In this document: positions 8,176 to 15,789 of the stretch, piece by piece
Layout: each line of letters starts with the position of its first letter
Numbering within the stretch: the first letter of the stretch is position 1
Assembly: GCF_013256625.1 (NCBI RefSeq)
Contig: NZ_CP053908.1
Location: 1,488,001-1,552,000 of the forward strand
DNA from: Hymenobacter sp. BRD128
GTDB lineage: Bacteria; Bacteroidota; Bacteroidia; Cytophagales; Hymenobacteraceae
Length of the DNA: 64,000 nucleotides
Direction: 5' to 3'
The notes under the pieces: model-generated
Seen by the model: only the letters and a program-made list of their open reading frames with translations
Databases searched by the model: none
What the model was told of the DNA's origin: nothing
Program-made: the position numbers and the translations under genes

Positions 8176-9513
8176 TTAGGCTGCGGGCGCGGCGCCTGGC
8201 CGCTGGCCTTTGGCGGGCACGGACTGAGGGGTGGCCGCCGGCCGGCCAAGCGCCCCCAGCTGCCGCCCGGCCAGCCGCCCAAACAGCGGGTGCTTGGCCT
8301 GCCCAATTTGCTGCGAGCTATAAATACCCGAGTGGCCCGAAAATAGGTACGCTACCACGCAGGCCAGCGCCAGGTACACACCCGCCCCGGTCCCAAACAG
8401 CTCCAGCCCCATCAGCAGGCAGGCTAGCGGCGTGTTGGCCGCGCCCGCAAACACCCCCACGAAGCCCATGCCCGCCAGCAGCGCCACCGGCAGCGGCAGC
8501 ACGCCCGCCAGCGCCGAGCCCAGCGCGGCCCCGATGAAAAACAGCGGCGTCACCTCGCCGCCCTTGAAGCCGGCGCCCAGCGTGAGGGCCGTGAGGAGCA
8601 GCTTTAGAGCAAAATTCTGGGCCCCCAGCTGGTGCTGAAATGCCTCCACAATCACCGGCACCCCTAGCCCGGCGTAGCGCTGGGTGCCCAGCGCCCACAT
8701 GGCTCCGGCCACCAGCACGCCCCCCACCACCGGCCGCAGTGGCGGGTAGGCTATCCGGCTAAAAAGCTTGCTGATAGCGTGCGTGAGCGTGGCGAAGCTG
8801 CGCGCCGCCAGCCCAAACAGCGCGCCCGCCAGCAACGCCGACCCTAGCCCGGCGGCCGTGAGCGGCAGCGCCGCCAGGGTAGGGTAGTGGGTGTGGCCCA
8901 CGCCCCAGGCGCGCGTTACCACGTCGGCCAGCACGGCCGCCAGGAAGCTGGGCAAAATGGCCTCGTAGCGCACGCCGCCCAGCAAATACACTTCCAGCCC
9001 AAACACCGCTCCCGCCAGCGGCGTCCCAAACACCGACGCAAACCCCGCGCTCATGCCCGCAATGAGCAGCAGCCGGCGCTCGCGCCGGGGCAGCCAGCGG
9101 GCTAGCTGGTCGGCCAGCGCGCCGCCCATTTGCACGGCCGTGCCCTCGCGCCCGGCCGAGCCGCCCAGCAGGTGCGTGAGCAGCGTGCTGCCCAGCACCA
9201 GCGGCACCAGCCGCAGCGGAATAGTAGCGCCAGGGGCATGTATCTCGTCGAGAATGAGGTTGTTGCCTTTCACTACGCGGTTGCCGAAGTAGTGGTAGGC
9301 CAGCCCGATGAGCAGGCCACCCAGCGGCAGCAAGGCCAGGGCCCAGGGGTGCGCCGTACGCCAGGCCGTCACCCAATCGAGGCTAGCCAGAAAGCCGGCC
9401 GAGGCCGTGCCAGCGAGCGCACCCACCAGGCTAGCCAGCAGCAGCCAGCGCAGGGTGAAACTAGCTGTCGGCGTGAAAGCGCGGAGATAGCTGCTAAAAG
9501 GAGAAGTAACCAC
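8176..9513 (-). CDS. CLC-type fluoride/proton antiporter (CLC-F clade)
   Basis: This membrane protein of about 445 residues belongs to the CLC family of chloride channels and antiporters. The motifs differ from classical chloride CLCs and fit the fluoride-specific clade: GNNLILDEIH, then GGSAGREGTAVQMGG (GREGT in place of GREGP), and GMSAGFASVFGTPLAGAVFGLE. Later helices carry GGEVTPLFFIGAALGSAL and AANTPLACLLMGLELFG. It should expel fluoride using the proton gradient. The assignment is strongly supported by a fluoride riboswitch in its leader (9569-9627), 55 bases before the start codon. The C-terminal tail (about 405-445) is Pro/Ala-rich and not conserved. The gene stands alone, transcribed divergently from the SPFH gene. 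I rate the fluoride specificity high because protein motifs and RNA agree independently. Confidence 0.92.
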   Translation of the reverse strand: MVTSPFSSYLRAFTPTASFTLRWLLLASLVGALAGTASAGFLASLDWVTAWRTAHPWALALLPLGGLLIGLAYHYFGNRVVKGNNLILDEIHAPGATIPLRLVPLVLGSTLLTHLLGGSAGREGTAVQMGGALADQLARWLPRRERRLLLIAGMSAGFASVFGTPLAGAVFGLEVYLLGGVRYEAILPSFLAAVLADVVTRAWGVGHTHYPTLAALPLTAAGLGSALLAGALFGLAARSFATLTHAISKLFSRIAYPPLRPVVGGVLVAGAMWALGTQRYAGLGVPVIVEAFQHQLGAQNFALKLLLTALTLGAGFKGGEVTPLFFIGAALGSALAGVLPLPVALLAGMGFVGVFAGAANTPLACLLMGLELFGTGAGVYLALACVVAYLFSGHSGIYSSQQIGQAKHPLFGRLAGRQLGALGRPAATPQSVPAKGQRPGAAPAA

Positions 9514-9568
9514 GGTGCGAAATAACAGGACGATTCGTCCGGCGCGGCCCTACTGGCCGGTCGGTAGC

Positions 9569-9627
9569 GTAGGAATCATCAGCGCGGCGCTGGGGGCGCC
9601 GGCGGTTCGCGGTGGCAATCCATCACC
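9569..9627 (-). promoter_or_regulatory. Fluoride riboswitch (crcB RNA motif)
   Basis: Read on the minus strand, this leader has the three conserved blocks of the crcB/fluoride aptamer in order: GGTGATGG, then CCACCGCGAACCGCC, and after a GC-rich hairpin GCTGATGATTCCTAC. It ends 55 bases before the CLC-F start codon, so it probably turns on translation or transcription of the exporter when fluoride binds. A small hairpin (9528-9540) between aptamer and gene could be part of the switch, but it has no T-run and is not a standard terminator. Confidence 0.93.
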
Positions 9628-9779
9628 GGTAATGACGCAAAAGTAAGGCAGTAGGCCTACCAACTGGGCCCTGAGGTGTAATGCGCGCCCGGCGCTGGCG
9701 AGATACCATTCCAAACGTGCAGCCAGGCGCTTACCTTGCCGCACGTTCGGCTATCCATCTCACCTTTTTGCCCGCTGCC

Positions 9780-10709
9780 ATGAGCTTTTCGCTGATTCTG
9801 TTCGGTCTGCTGCTTCTCACGCTCTTTCTGAGCTACGTTATTGTGCCGCAGGGCACGGTGGCGGTGGTCACGGTCTTTGGCAAATACCGCCGCGTAATGA
9901 TGCCGGGCCTCAATTTTAAGCTGCCGTTTATTGAAACGGTGTTCAAGCGCATCTCCATTCAAAACCGCTCGCTGGAGCTGGAGTTTCAGGCCATTACCAT
10001 CGACCAGGCCAACGTCAATTTTAAGGCCATGCTCGTGTACTCGGTGCTCAACCAGGCCGACGAAACCATTAAAAACGTGGCCTTTAAGTTTGTAGATGAG
10101 CGCAGCCTCATGCAGGCGCTCATCCGCACCGTGGAGGGCAGCATCCGGGCTTTCGTGGCTACCCAGCGCCAGGCGGCCGTGCTGAGTTTGCGCGGTGAAA
10201 TCGTGCTGCACGTGAAAGACCAGCTCGACGAAACCCTCGAAAGCTGGGGCTACCACCTCATCGACTTGCAGCTCAACGACATTGCCTTTGACGAAGAAAT
10301 CATGCGCTCGATGGCCAAGGTAGTGGCCAGCAACAACCTCAAGGCCGCCGCCGAAAACGAGGGCCAGGCCCTGCTCATCACCAAAACCAAGGCTGCCGAG
10401 GCCGAGGGCAACGCCATTAAAATCTCGGCCGAGGCCGAGAAAATCGCCGCCCAGCTGCGCGGCCAGGGCGTGGCGCTGTTTCGCGAGGAAGTAACCAAGG
10501 GCATGGCCCACGCCGTGCAGGAGCTGGCCGAGAACAACCTGGACCCCTCGCTCGTCTACTTCTCGATGTGGACCGAGGCCATCAAGCACTTTGCCGAGCA
10601 GGGCAAGGGCAACGTTATTTTCCTCGATGGCTCCAACGAGGGCCTGGAAAAAAGCCTGCGCAACATGACGGCTTTGCAGCACCTCGACCGGCCCGCGGCC
10701 GGCCGCTAG
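9780..10709 (+). CDS. SPFH/Band 7 membrane protein (stomatin/prohibitin-like)
   Basis: Band 7 proteins assemble into large rings on membranes and organise membrane domains or protease partners. I chose the ATG at 9780 because it begins directly with the single N-terminal membrane helix (about 3-22, SFSLILFGLLLLTLFLSYVI). The frame is open further upstream but without hydrophobic sequence. The Band 7 domain (about 25-200) contains VPQGTVAVVTVFGKYRR and PGLNFKLPFIETV. A coiled-coil segment rich in Ala and Glu follows (about 190-260), with repeats such as AAAENEGQALL and AAEAEGNAIKISAEAEKIA, as is usual for stomatins. Length is 309 residues. No NfeD-type partner is next to it, so its partner is unknown. 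Confidence 0.88.
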   Translation: MSFSLILFGLLLLTLFLSYVIVPQGTVAVVTVFGKYRRVMMPGLNFKLPFIETVFKRISIQNRSLELEFQAITIDQANVNFKAMLVYSVLNQADETIKNVAFKFVDERSLMQALIRTVEGSIRAFVATQRQAAVLSLRGEIVLHVKDQLDETLESWGYHLIDLQLNDIAFDEEIMRSMAKVVASNNLKAAAENEGQALLITKTKAAEAEGNAIKISAEAEKIAAQLRGQGVALFREEVTKGMAHAVQELAENNLDPSLVYFSMWTEAIKHFAEQGKGNVIFLDGSNEGLEKSLRNMTALQHLDRPAAGR

Positions 10710-11078
10710 GCCCGGCAGATTCACCCACGCCGCGCACGGCGCTACCATTGCAGGGGCCTGTGCTTGACCAGAATGTGCTGGCGGCCGGAACCAAACTCAT
10801 GCGGTTTCTGAGCCAGGGTCGGCGCTGCGGGCATACGCCAGCCGATGCCTATCGGGTGGCGGTGCAGGTTAAAAGGGCATCGACTTACCGCTCTTACAAA
10901 AGCTGTAGCAACAGGGAAAGGGATACTTGAGGTATAACTAATACTCAACAGTAGCCGTAACGGGAGGGCGGCGGCTGGCCTGGTTTGGGTAGCCGTCTGG
11001 TAGCAGAAAATGGCCTGGCTAGGCCTGGCTCAGCTGCAAGTACTTGTTAAATACCCTTTTTACTCTTCTCATTCTTTG
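10710..11078. other. Non-coding region upstream of the OmpA gene
   Basis: These 369 bases separate the SPFH gene from the OmpA-family gene. I find no open frame with family resemblance, no RNA and no clear terminator. The last 60 bases before the OmpA start are relatively AT-rich and presumably contain its promoter, but I cannot place the boxes with confidence. Confidence 0.5.
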
Positions 11079-12728
11079 ATGAAACACCCCCTATTCAAAA
11101 CCGCGCTATTGAGCGGGATTGCTTTACTGGCTGCCGCGCCGCGCAGCCAGGCCCAAAACGCCGACCGCAAATGGGGCATCAGCGGCTACGTATCGGCTCT
11201 GCAGTACCGGGGCGACCTGGGTAGCAACTTCTGGGACCTGCGCAACCAGCCCTACGGCGGTGGCCTCACGCTCAGCCGCTACGTAACCAAAGGCATCGAC
11301 ATTAACCTGTCGGCCAACCAAGGCCTGCTGCGCTACCCCAGCGAGGATAATACTTTTACTACCCCTACCACCCCCGGCAACTATGGCACTGCGCGTCGCT
11401 TCCGGGCCAACGTAACTACCCTGGGGCTGGGCTTTAAATTCAAGCTGCTGCCCAACTCGCCGATTGACCCCTACATCCTGCTGCAGCCGGGCCTGGCCAT
11501 CGTGTATTCGGACCGCTATATCAATACGGCGCCCTCGGTTAGCAACCACACCAGCTTCGGCTCTTTCGACGGCCAGGCTGCGCTAGGTCTTGATTTTCGC
11601 ATCTCGCCGGGCTTTGGCCTCTTCGTGCAGGCCGGTCAGCATTACCTCGACCGCGACGACTACCGCCTCGATGGCGTGGGCGGCAACCCGGACAATGATA
11701 ACTTCTGGGATAAATACGACCGCTACATGCAGTTCTCGGCGGGTATTACCGCCAACTTTGGCAAAGCCAAGGATACGGACGGCGACGGTGTGCCCGACCG
11801 CAAGGACAAGTGCCCCGACACGCCCGCGGGCGTGAAAGTGGACGTGAACGGCTGCCCGCTCGATACGGACGGCGACGGCGTGCCCGACTACCAGGACAAG
11901 TGCCCCGAGGTGAAGGGCCTGCCCGCCCTGCAAGGCTGCCCCGACAGCGACGGCGACGGCGTAGCCGATGCCGATGACAAGTGCCCCAACACCCCGGCCG
12001 GCGTGCGCGTCGATGCCTCCGGCTGCCCGCTCGACGCCGACGGCGACGGCGTGCCCGACTACCTCGACAAGTGCCCCGGCACACCCAGCGGCGTGAAAGT
12101 GGACGCCACCGGCTGCCCGCTCGACCGCGACGGCGACGGCGTGCCCGACTACCAGGACCGCTGCCCCGACCGCGCCGGCCCGGCCTCCAACAAAGGCTGC
12201 CCCGAGATTCCGGCCGAGCAGAAGAAGATTCTCAACGAGGCCACCAAGTACATCAACTTCGACTTCAACAAGGCCACGCTCAAGCCCAGCTCGTACCCGC
12301 GCCTGAACCAGATGGTGCAGATACTGAACGACTACCCGGACTACTCGCTCTCCATTGCCGGCCATACCGACAGCAAGGGCGACGAGGCCTACAACCTGCG
12401 CCTGAGCTACGAGCGCGCTGCCTCGGCCCGCAAGTACATGCTGGAGCACGGCATCCCGGCCGAGCGCATCGAGAGCCGGGGCTACGGCAAAACCAAGCCC
12501 ATTGCCGACAACAAGACGGCCGCGGGCCAGGCCCTGAACCGGCGCGTGGACTTCGACCCCTACCTGACGGGCGAGACCAACGCGGCCGAAGCCAAGTATG
12601 GCCCGGCCCCGAGCATCGCGGAGCTGAAGGCGGAAGGCAAGAAGCTGCCCGGCAAGAAGACCACCGGCACCGGCGCCCCCCACAGCCGCAAGGCCCCGGC
12701 CAAGAAGGCCCCGGCCAAGCGCAAGTAA
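11079..12728 (+). CDS. OmpA-family outer membrane protein with thrombospondin type 3 repeats
   Basis: This is a structural protein that ties the outer membrane to peptidoglycan. The ATG at 11079 starts a clear signal peptide (MKHPLFKTALLSGIALLAA, cleaved near SQAQ), so the longer open frame upstream is rejected. Residues about 25-225 form an eight-stranded beta-barrel. Residues about 230-375 hold five calcium-binding TSP3-type repeats of the form D-x-DGDGV-x-D-x-x-D-K-C-P. Residues about 385-500 are the OmpA peptidoglycan-binding domain (INFDFNKATL, IAGHTDSKGDEAYNLRLSYE, ALNRRVDF). The final 40 residues form a strongly basic Lys/Ala/Pro tail, unusual for this family. A strong terminator follows 30 bp downstream, so it is probably transcribed alone and at high level. 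Confidence 0.93.
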   Translation: MKHPLFKTALLSGIALLAAAPRSQAQNADRKWGISGYVSALQYRGDLGSNFWDLRNQPYGGGLTLSRYVTKGIDINLSANQGLLRYPSEDNTFTTPTTPGNYGTARRFRANVTTLGLGFKFKLLPNSPIDPYILLQPGLAIVYSDRYINTAPSVSNHTSFGSFDGQAALGLDFRISPGFGLFVQAGQHYLDRDDYRLDGVGGNPDNDNFWDKYDRYMQFSAGITANFGKAKDTDGDGVPDRKDKCPDTPAGVKVDVNGCPLDTDGDGVPDYQDKCPEVKGLPALQGCPDSDGDGVADADDKCPNTPAGVRVDASGCPLDADGDGVPDYLDKCPGTPSGVKVDATGCPLDRDGDGVPDYQDRCPDRAGPASNKGCPEIPAEQKKILNEATKYINFDFNKATLKPSSYPRLNQMVQILNDYPDYSLSIAGHTDSKGDEAYNLRLSYERAASARKYMLEHGIPAERIESRGYGKTKPIADNKTAAGQALNRRVDFDPYLTGETNAAEAKYGPAPSIAELKAEGKKLPGKKTTGTGAPHSRKAPAKKAPAKRK

Positions 12729-12757
12729 GCGCTGGTTAGCCCACCGGCTACGCTAAC

Positions 12758-12795
12758 AAAGCAGCCCGCTCGTGTTGAGCGGGCTGCTTTTTTTA
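12758..12795 (+). terminator. Rho-independent terminator after the OmpA gene
   Basis: A perfect 14-bp stem (12758-12771 with 12777-12790) encloses a 5-base loop and is followed by a T-run to 12794. Confidence 0.92.
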
Positions 12796-12914
12796 GGGCC
12801 CGAAAGTAGGAGCGGGGCTAGCCCCGCGGCACCCCTAAAACCCTGGCGCACCGAATCGGCTTTAACTTGCGGCCCGGTTGCGGCGGAAGCTGCCGCGCCC
12901 CCACTACTGCTTTT

Positions 12915-14378
12915 ATGGACGACGCCCTTCTTGCCAGCTACCAGCCCGTAATCGGGCTCGAAGTACACGCGCAGCTGCTGACGCACAGCAAAATGTATTC
13001 TTCCGATGAGAATGAGTACGGCGCTATGCCCAATACCAACCTCTCGGTTATCACCCTGGGCCACCCCGGCACGCTGCCCCGCGTGAACCGCACGGCCGTG
13101 GATTTTGCCCTGAAAATGGGCCTGGCCACCAACTGCCAGATTCAGCGCGAAAACCTGTTTGCGCGCAAAAATTACTTTTACCCCGACCTGCCCAAGGGCT
13201 ACCAGATTACGCAGGACAAGACCCCGATTTGCTACGGCGGCCACGTCGATATTCGCCTCGCCGACGGCAGCACGCGCCGCATCGGCATCACGCGCATTCA
13301 CCTGGAGGAAGATGCCGGCAAGAGCATGCACTTGGCCGGCGAAACCGAAACCCTCGTGGACCTGAACCGCGCCGGCGTGCCGCTCATCGAGATTGTGAGC
13401 GAGCCCGATATTCGTACCGAGGAAGAAGCCTACGCCTACCTGGCCGAAATCAAGAAGCTGGTCGAGTACCTGGGCATCTGCGACGGCAACATGGAGGAAG
13501 GCTCCCTGCGTTGCGACGCCAACGTGAGCGTGATGAAAAAGGGGGCTAGCCAGTTCGGTACCAAGGTGGAAGTCAAGAACATGAACTCCTTCCGCAATGT
13601 GCAGCGGGCCATTGAGTACGAGGTGAAGCGCCAGATTGAGATTCTGGAAAATGGCAGTGAGGTGGATTCCGAGACGCGCGGCTTCGACGCGGCCAGCGGC
13701 ACCACCAGCGGCCAGCGCTCGAAGGAAACCCTCAACGACTACCGCTACTTCCCCGAGCCCGACCTGCCGCCCCTCGTCATCGACGATGCCTGGCTGCACC
13801 GCGTGCAGGCCGGCTTGCCGGCGCTGCCGCAGCAGCTCTACGCCCGCTTCACGGGCGAGCTGGGACTGAGCGACTACGACGCCAACGTGCTGATTGACCA
13901 GAAGGAAGTGGCCCAGTACTTCGACGACCTGGCCCGCCTGCTGCCGGCTGGCAGCGCCAAGGCCGCCGCCAACTGGGTGATGGGTCCGGTAAAGTCGTAC
14001 CTGAATGAGCGTGCCTTAGAAATCAACGACTTTCCGATGGACCCCGGCCAGCTGGCCGGCATTATCGAGCTGATTGAGGCGGGCCAGCTCAACTACTCGG
14101 TGGCCAGCAAGCAGCTGTTTCCCTTCCTGCTCGACCACCCGCAGGCCAACGCTACCGGCGCCGCCGAGCAGCTGGGCCTGCTCACCAAGGCCGATGCCGG
14201 CGAGCTCGAAGCCCTCGTGCAGCAGGTGCTGGCCGCCAACCCCGCCAAAGTAGCCGAGTACCGCGCCGGTAAAAAGTCGCTCACCGGCATGTTCATGGGC
14301 GAGCTCATGAAGCTCACCGGCGGCAAGGCCGACCCCAAGCTAGCCAACCAGCTGCTGCGCCAGGGCCTCGACGGCTAG
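12915..14378 (+). CDS. gatB: Aspartyl/glutamyl-tRNA amidotransferase subunit B
   Basis: GatB is the kinase and tRNA-recognition subunit of GatCAB, which converts Glu-tRNA(Gln) and Asp-tRNA(Asn) to the amidated forms. I chose the ATG at 12915, giving MDDALLASYQPVIGLEVHAQL, because IGLEVHAQL is the conserved start of the family. Signature stretches include PNTNLSVITLGHPGTLPRVN, RKNYFYPDLPKGYQITQ and the metal-site region IHLEEDAGKSMH. The cradle domain is complete, and the C-terminal YqeY-like tRNA-binding domain (about 330-485) ends in LTGGKADPKLANQLLRQGL. The length of 487 residues is normal. As in many Bacteroidota, gatA and gatC are not adjacent. It is preceded by a strong terminator and therefore has its own promoter. 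Confidence 0.96.
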   Translation: MDDALLASYQPVIGLEVHAQLLTHSKMYSSDENEYGAMPNTNLSVITLGHPGTLPRVNRTAVDFALKMGLATNCQIQRENLFARKNYFYPDLPKGYQITQDKTPICYGGHVDIRLADGSTRRIGITRIHLEEDAGKSMHLAGETETLVDLNRAGVPLIEIVSEPDIRTEEEAYAYLAEIKKLVEYLGICDGNMEEGSLRCDANVSVMKKGASQFGTKVEVKNMNSFRNVQRAIEYEVKRQIEILENGSEVDSETRGFDAASGTTSGQRSKETLNDYRYFPEPDLPPLVIDDAWLHRVQAGLPALPQQLYARFTGELGLSDYDANVLIDQKEVAQYFDDLARLLPAGSAKAAANWVMGPVKSYLNERALEINDFPMDPGQLAGIIELIEAGQLNYSVASKQLFPFLLDHPQANATGAAEQLGLLTKADAGELEALVQQVLAANPAKVAEYRAGKKSLTGMFMGELMKLTGGKADPKLANQLLRQGLDG

Positions 14379-14418
14379 GCCCCAAAAAAGGCTGCTGCGG
14401 AACCAGTTGGCTGTTTTT

Positions 14419-14426
14419 TAGCTTTG
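14419..14426 (+). promoter_or_regulatory. Possible -7 promoter box (TAgcTTTG) before the thioredoxin-like gene
   Basis: This matches the Bacteroidota -7 consensus TAnnTTTG exactly and lies about 50 bp before the start codon. I could not find a good -33 TTTG at the usual spacing, so confidence is low. Confidence 0.35.
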
Positions 14427-14475
14427 TGCGGCAGTCGCTAGCCCTGGCCGGCGGCGCCTTCTTTTTTCTTTGTCA

Positions 14476-15612
14476 ATGATTCCTTTTATGAAACCAGCCC
14501 TTGTTGCCGTGGCCCTGCTCGGCCTCACCAATGCCTGCCAGAATGCCAGCGCCGCCGAGGGCTACGAGATAACGGGCCAGCTGCGCAACGTGGCGGCCGG
14601 CACTACCCTGCACCTTTCGGAGCTGACCAGCAGCCAGTTTGTGGAGCGCGGCACGGCCAAGACCGATGCCCAGGGCAAATTTACCTTTAAGGGTTCGTTG
14701 CCCGTGACGGCGGCGGTCTATCAGCTCAAGATTGACGAGCCTAACCAGGTCTTGCTGGTGCTCGATAATAAGACGCACCTCACGCTCTCGGGCGATGCCA
14801 AGAGCTTGGCAAACAGCTATCTGGTAAAAGGCTCGAAGGATTCGGAAGTCATTCAGCAGCTGACGCGCACCATGAACGCCAGCCGCGGCCAGATGCAGCG
14901 CCTGGGCCAGCGCTACAACGCCGCCGGCCAGGCCGGCCGCACCGATTCGCTGCCCATCATCGAGCAGCAGTACAATGTGCTGGCTCACGCCACGGCCAGC
15001 CGGGCCAAGGCGGTGATTCGGCGCAACGCCTCGTCGGTGGCGGCGGGCTTTGCTGCGCTCAGCTTCGTGGACCCCAACGAGGACTTTGCCTTCGCCGACT
15101 CCATCGCCAGCATTCAGCGCAAGGCGCAGCCGGCTTCGCCCTTCACCCAGGCTTTGACCGAGCGCCTGGAACCGCTGCGCGCCACGGCCATCGGCGCCAC
15201 GGCCCCCGAAATCAACCTGGCTAGCCCCGATGGCAAGCCGGTTTCGCTGAAAAGCCTGCGTGGCAAGTACGTGCTAGTCGATTTTTGGGCGAGCTGGTGC
15301 GGCCCTTGCCGCCAGGAAAACCCCAACGTAGTGAAGGCTTATAACCAGTTTAAGGACAAGGGCAAAGGTTTTACGATATACAGCGTGTCGCTCGATGACG
15401 ACAAGGCCCGCTGGACCCAGGCCATCGCCGCCGACGGCCTGGCCTGGCCCAACCACGTCTCGGACCTCAAAAAGTGGAACAACGCCGCCGCCGCCGCCTA
15501 CGGCGTGCAGTCCATCCCGGCCTCGTTCCTGCTCGACCCGAGCGGCAAAATCATCGGCAAAAACCTGCGCGGCCCGGCGCTGGAAGCCAAGCTGGTGGAG
15601 GTGCTGAAGTAG
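14476..15612 (+). CDS. TlpA-like thioredoxin-fold lipoprotein with N-terminal DUF4369-type domain
   Basis: This is a periplasmic thiol-disulfide oxidoreductase of the Bacteroidota type. The N-terminus carries a lipoprotein signal with lipobox LTNAC, so the protein is membrane-anchored. ATG codons at 14476 and 14488 both fit, and I kept the first. Residues about 28-110 form a beta-rich DUF4369-like domain (ITGQLRNVAAGTTLHLSEL). A helical linker follows (about 125-220), then an AhpC/TSA-thioredoxin domain (about 235-378) with the active site WASWCGPCRQE and the cis-Pro loop SIPASFLLD. The WCGPC motif suggests a reductase role, for instance in cytochrome c maturation or general disulfide repair, but no partner gene is adjacent. 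A strong terminator follows 19 bp after the stop codon. Confidence 0.88.
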   Translation: MIPFMKPALVAVALLGLTNACQNASAAEGYEITGQLRNVAAGTTLHLSELTSSQFVERGTAKTDAQGKFTFKGSLPVTAAVYQLKIDEPNQVLLVLDNKTHLTLSGDAKSLANSYLVKGSKDSEVIQQLTRTMNASRGQMQRLGQRYNAAGQAGRTDSLPIIEQQYNVLAHATASRAKAVIRRNASSVAAGFAALSFVDPNEDFAFADSIASIQRKAQPASPFTQALTERLEPLRATAIGATAPEINLASPDGKPVSLKSLRGKYVLVDFWASWCGPCRQENPNVVKAYNQFKDKGKGFTIYSVSLDDDKARWTQAIAADGLAWPNHVSDLKKWNNAAAAAYGVQSIPASFLLDPSGKIIGKNLRGPALEAKLVEVLK

Positions 15613-15631
15613 AGTGCCTCGTGTTCAAAAC

Positions 15632-15668
15632 AAAAAAGGCCTTTCTACGCGCAGAAAGGCCTTTTTTT
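15632..15668. terminator. Bidirectional rho-independent terminator
   Basis: A perfect 15-bp stem (15632-15646 with 15653-15667) around a 6-base loop, with A-rich and T-rich flanks. It serves the thioredoxin-like gene (+) and, read the other way, ends the minus-strand transcript containing the tRNA-like gene 13 bp away. Confidence 0.9.
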
Positions 15669-15680
15669 GAATATGCCAGA

Positions 15681-15774
15681 ACTGAGGGTAGGACTCGAAC
15701 CTACGGAGGAACCGCTACATAGCTTCCATCGGCGTGCTTGTGCACGACGGCAATCACCGCTCTGCCACCTCAGT
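15681..15774 (-). tRNA. tRNA-like gene with long variable arm and non-canonical anticodon arm (identity unassigned)
   Basis: On the minus strand the 94 bases have a perfect 7-bp acceptor stem (15768-15774 with 15681-15687), a normal D-arm (GCAG, loop with GG, TTGC) and a perfect T-arm (15688-15704, GTAGG-TTCGAGT-CCTAC). A long variable arm also folds, so the shape is that of type II tRNAs (Ser, Leu or Tyr). The anticodon arm is wrong: in its place is a 5-bp hairpin with a 4-base loop (15733-15746), and no 7-base loop with U33 can be drawn. The base after the acceptor is U, and CCA is not encoded. It could be a decayed tRNA, a tRNA with an insertion, or a specialised tRNA-like RNA. It follows the gene at 15790-16533 by 15 bp and ends in a terminator. 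Confidence 0.55.
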
Positions 15775-15789
15775 GACAGGGCGAAGTTA

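Noticed and set aside
9528..9540. Terminator hairpin as expression platform of the fluoride riboswitch
   Set aside because: The stem is only about 5 bp and has no T-run after it, so a termination mechanism cannot be claimed.
11583..12683. Long minus-strand open frame opposite the OmpA gene
   Set aside because: It mirrors the TSP3 repeats of the real gene and consists of Gly/Ala/Val-rich repeats only.
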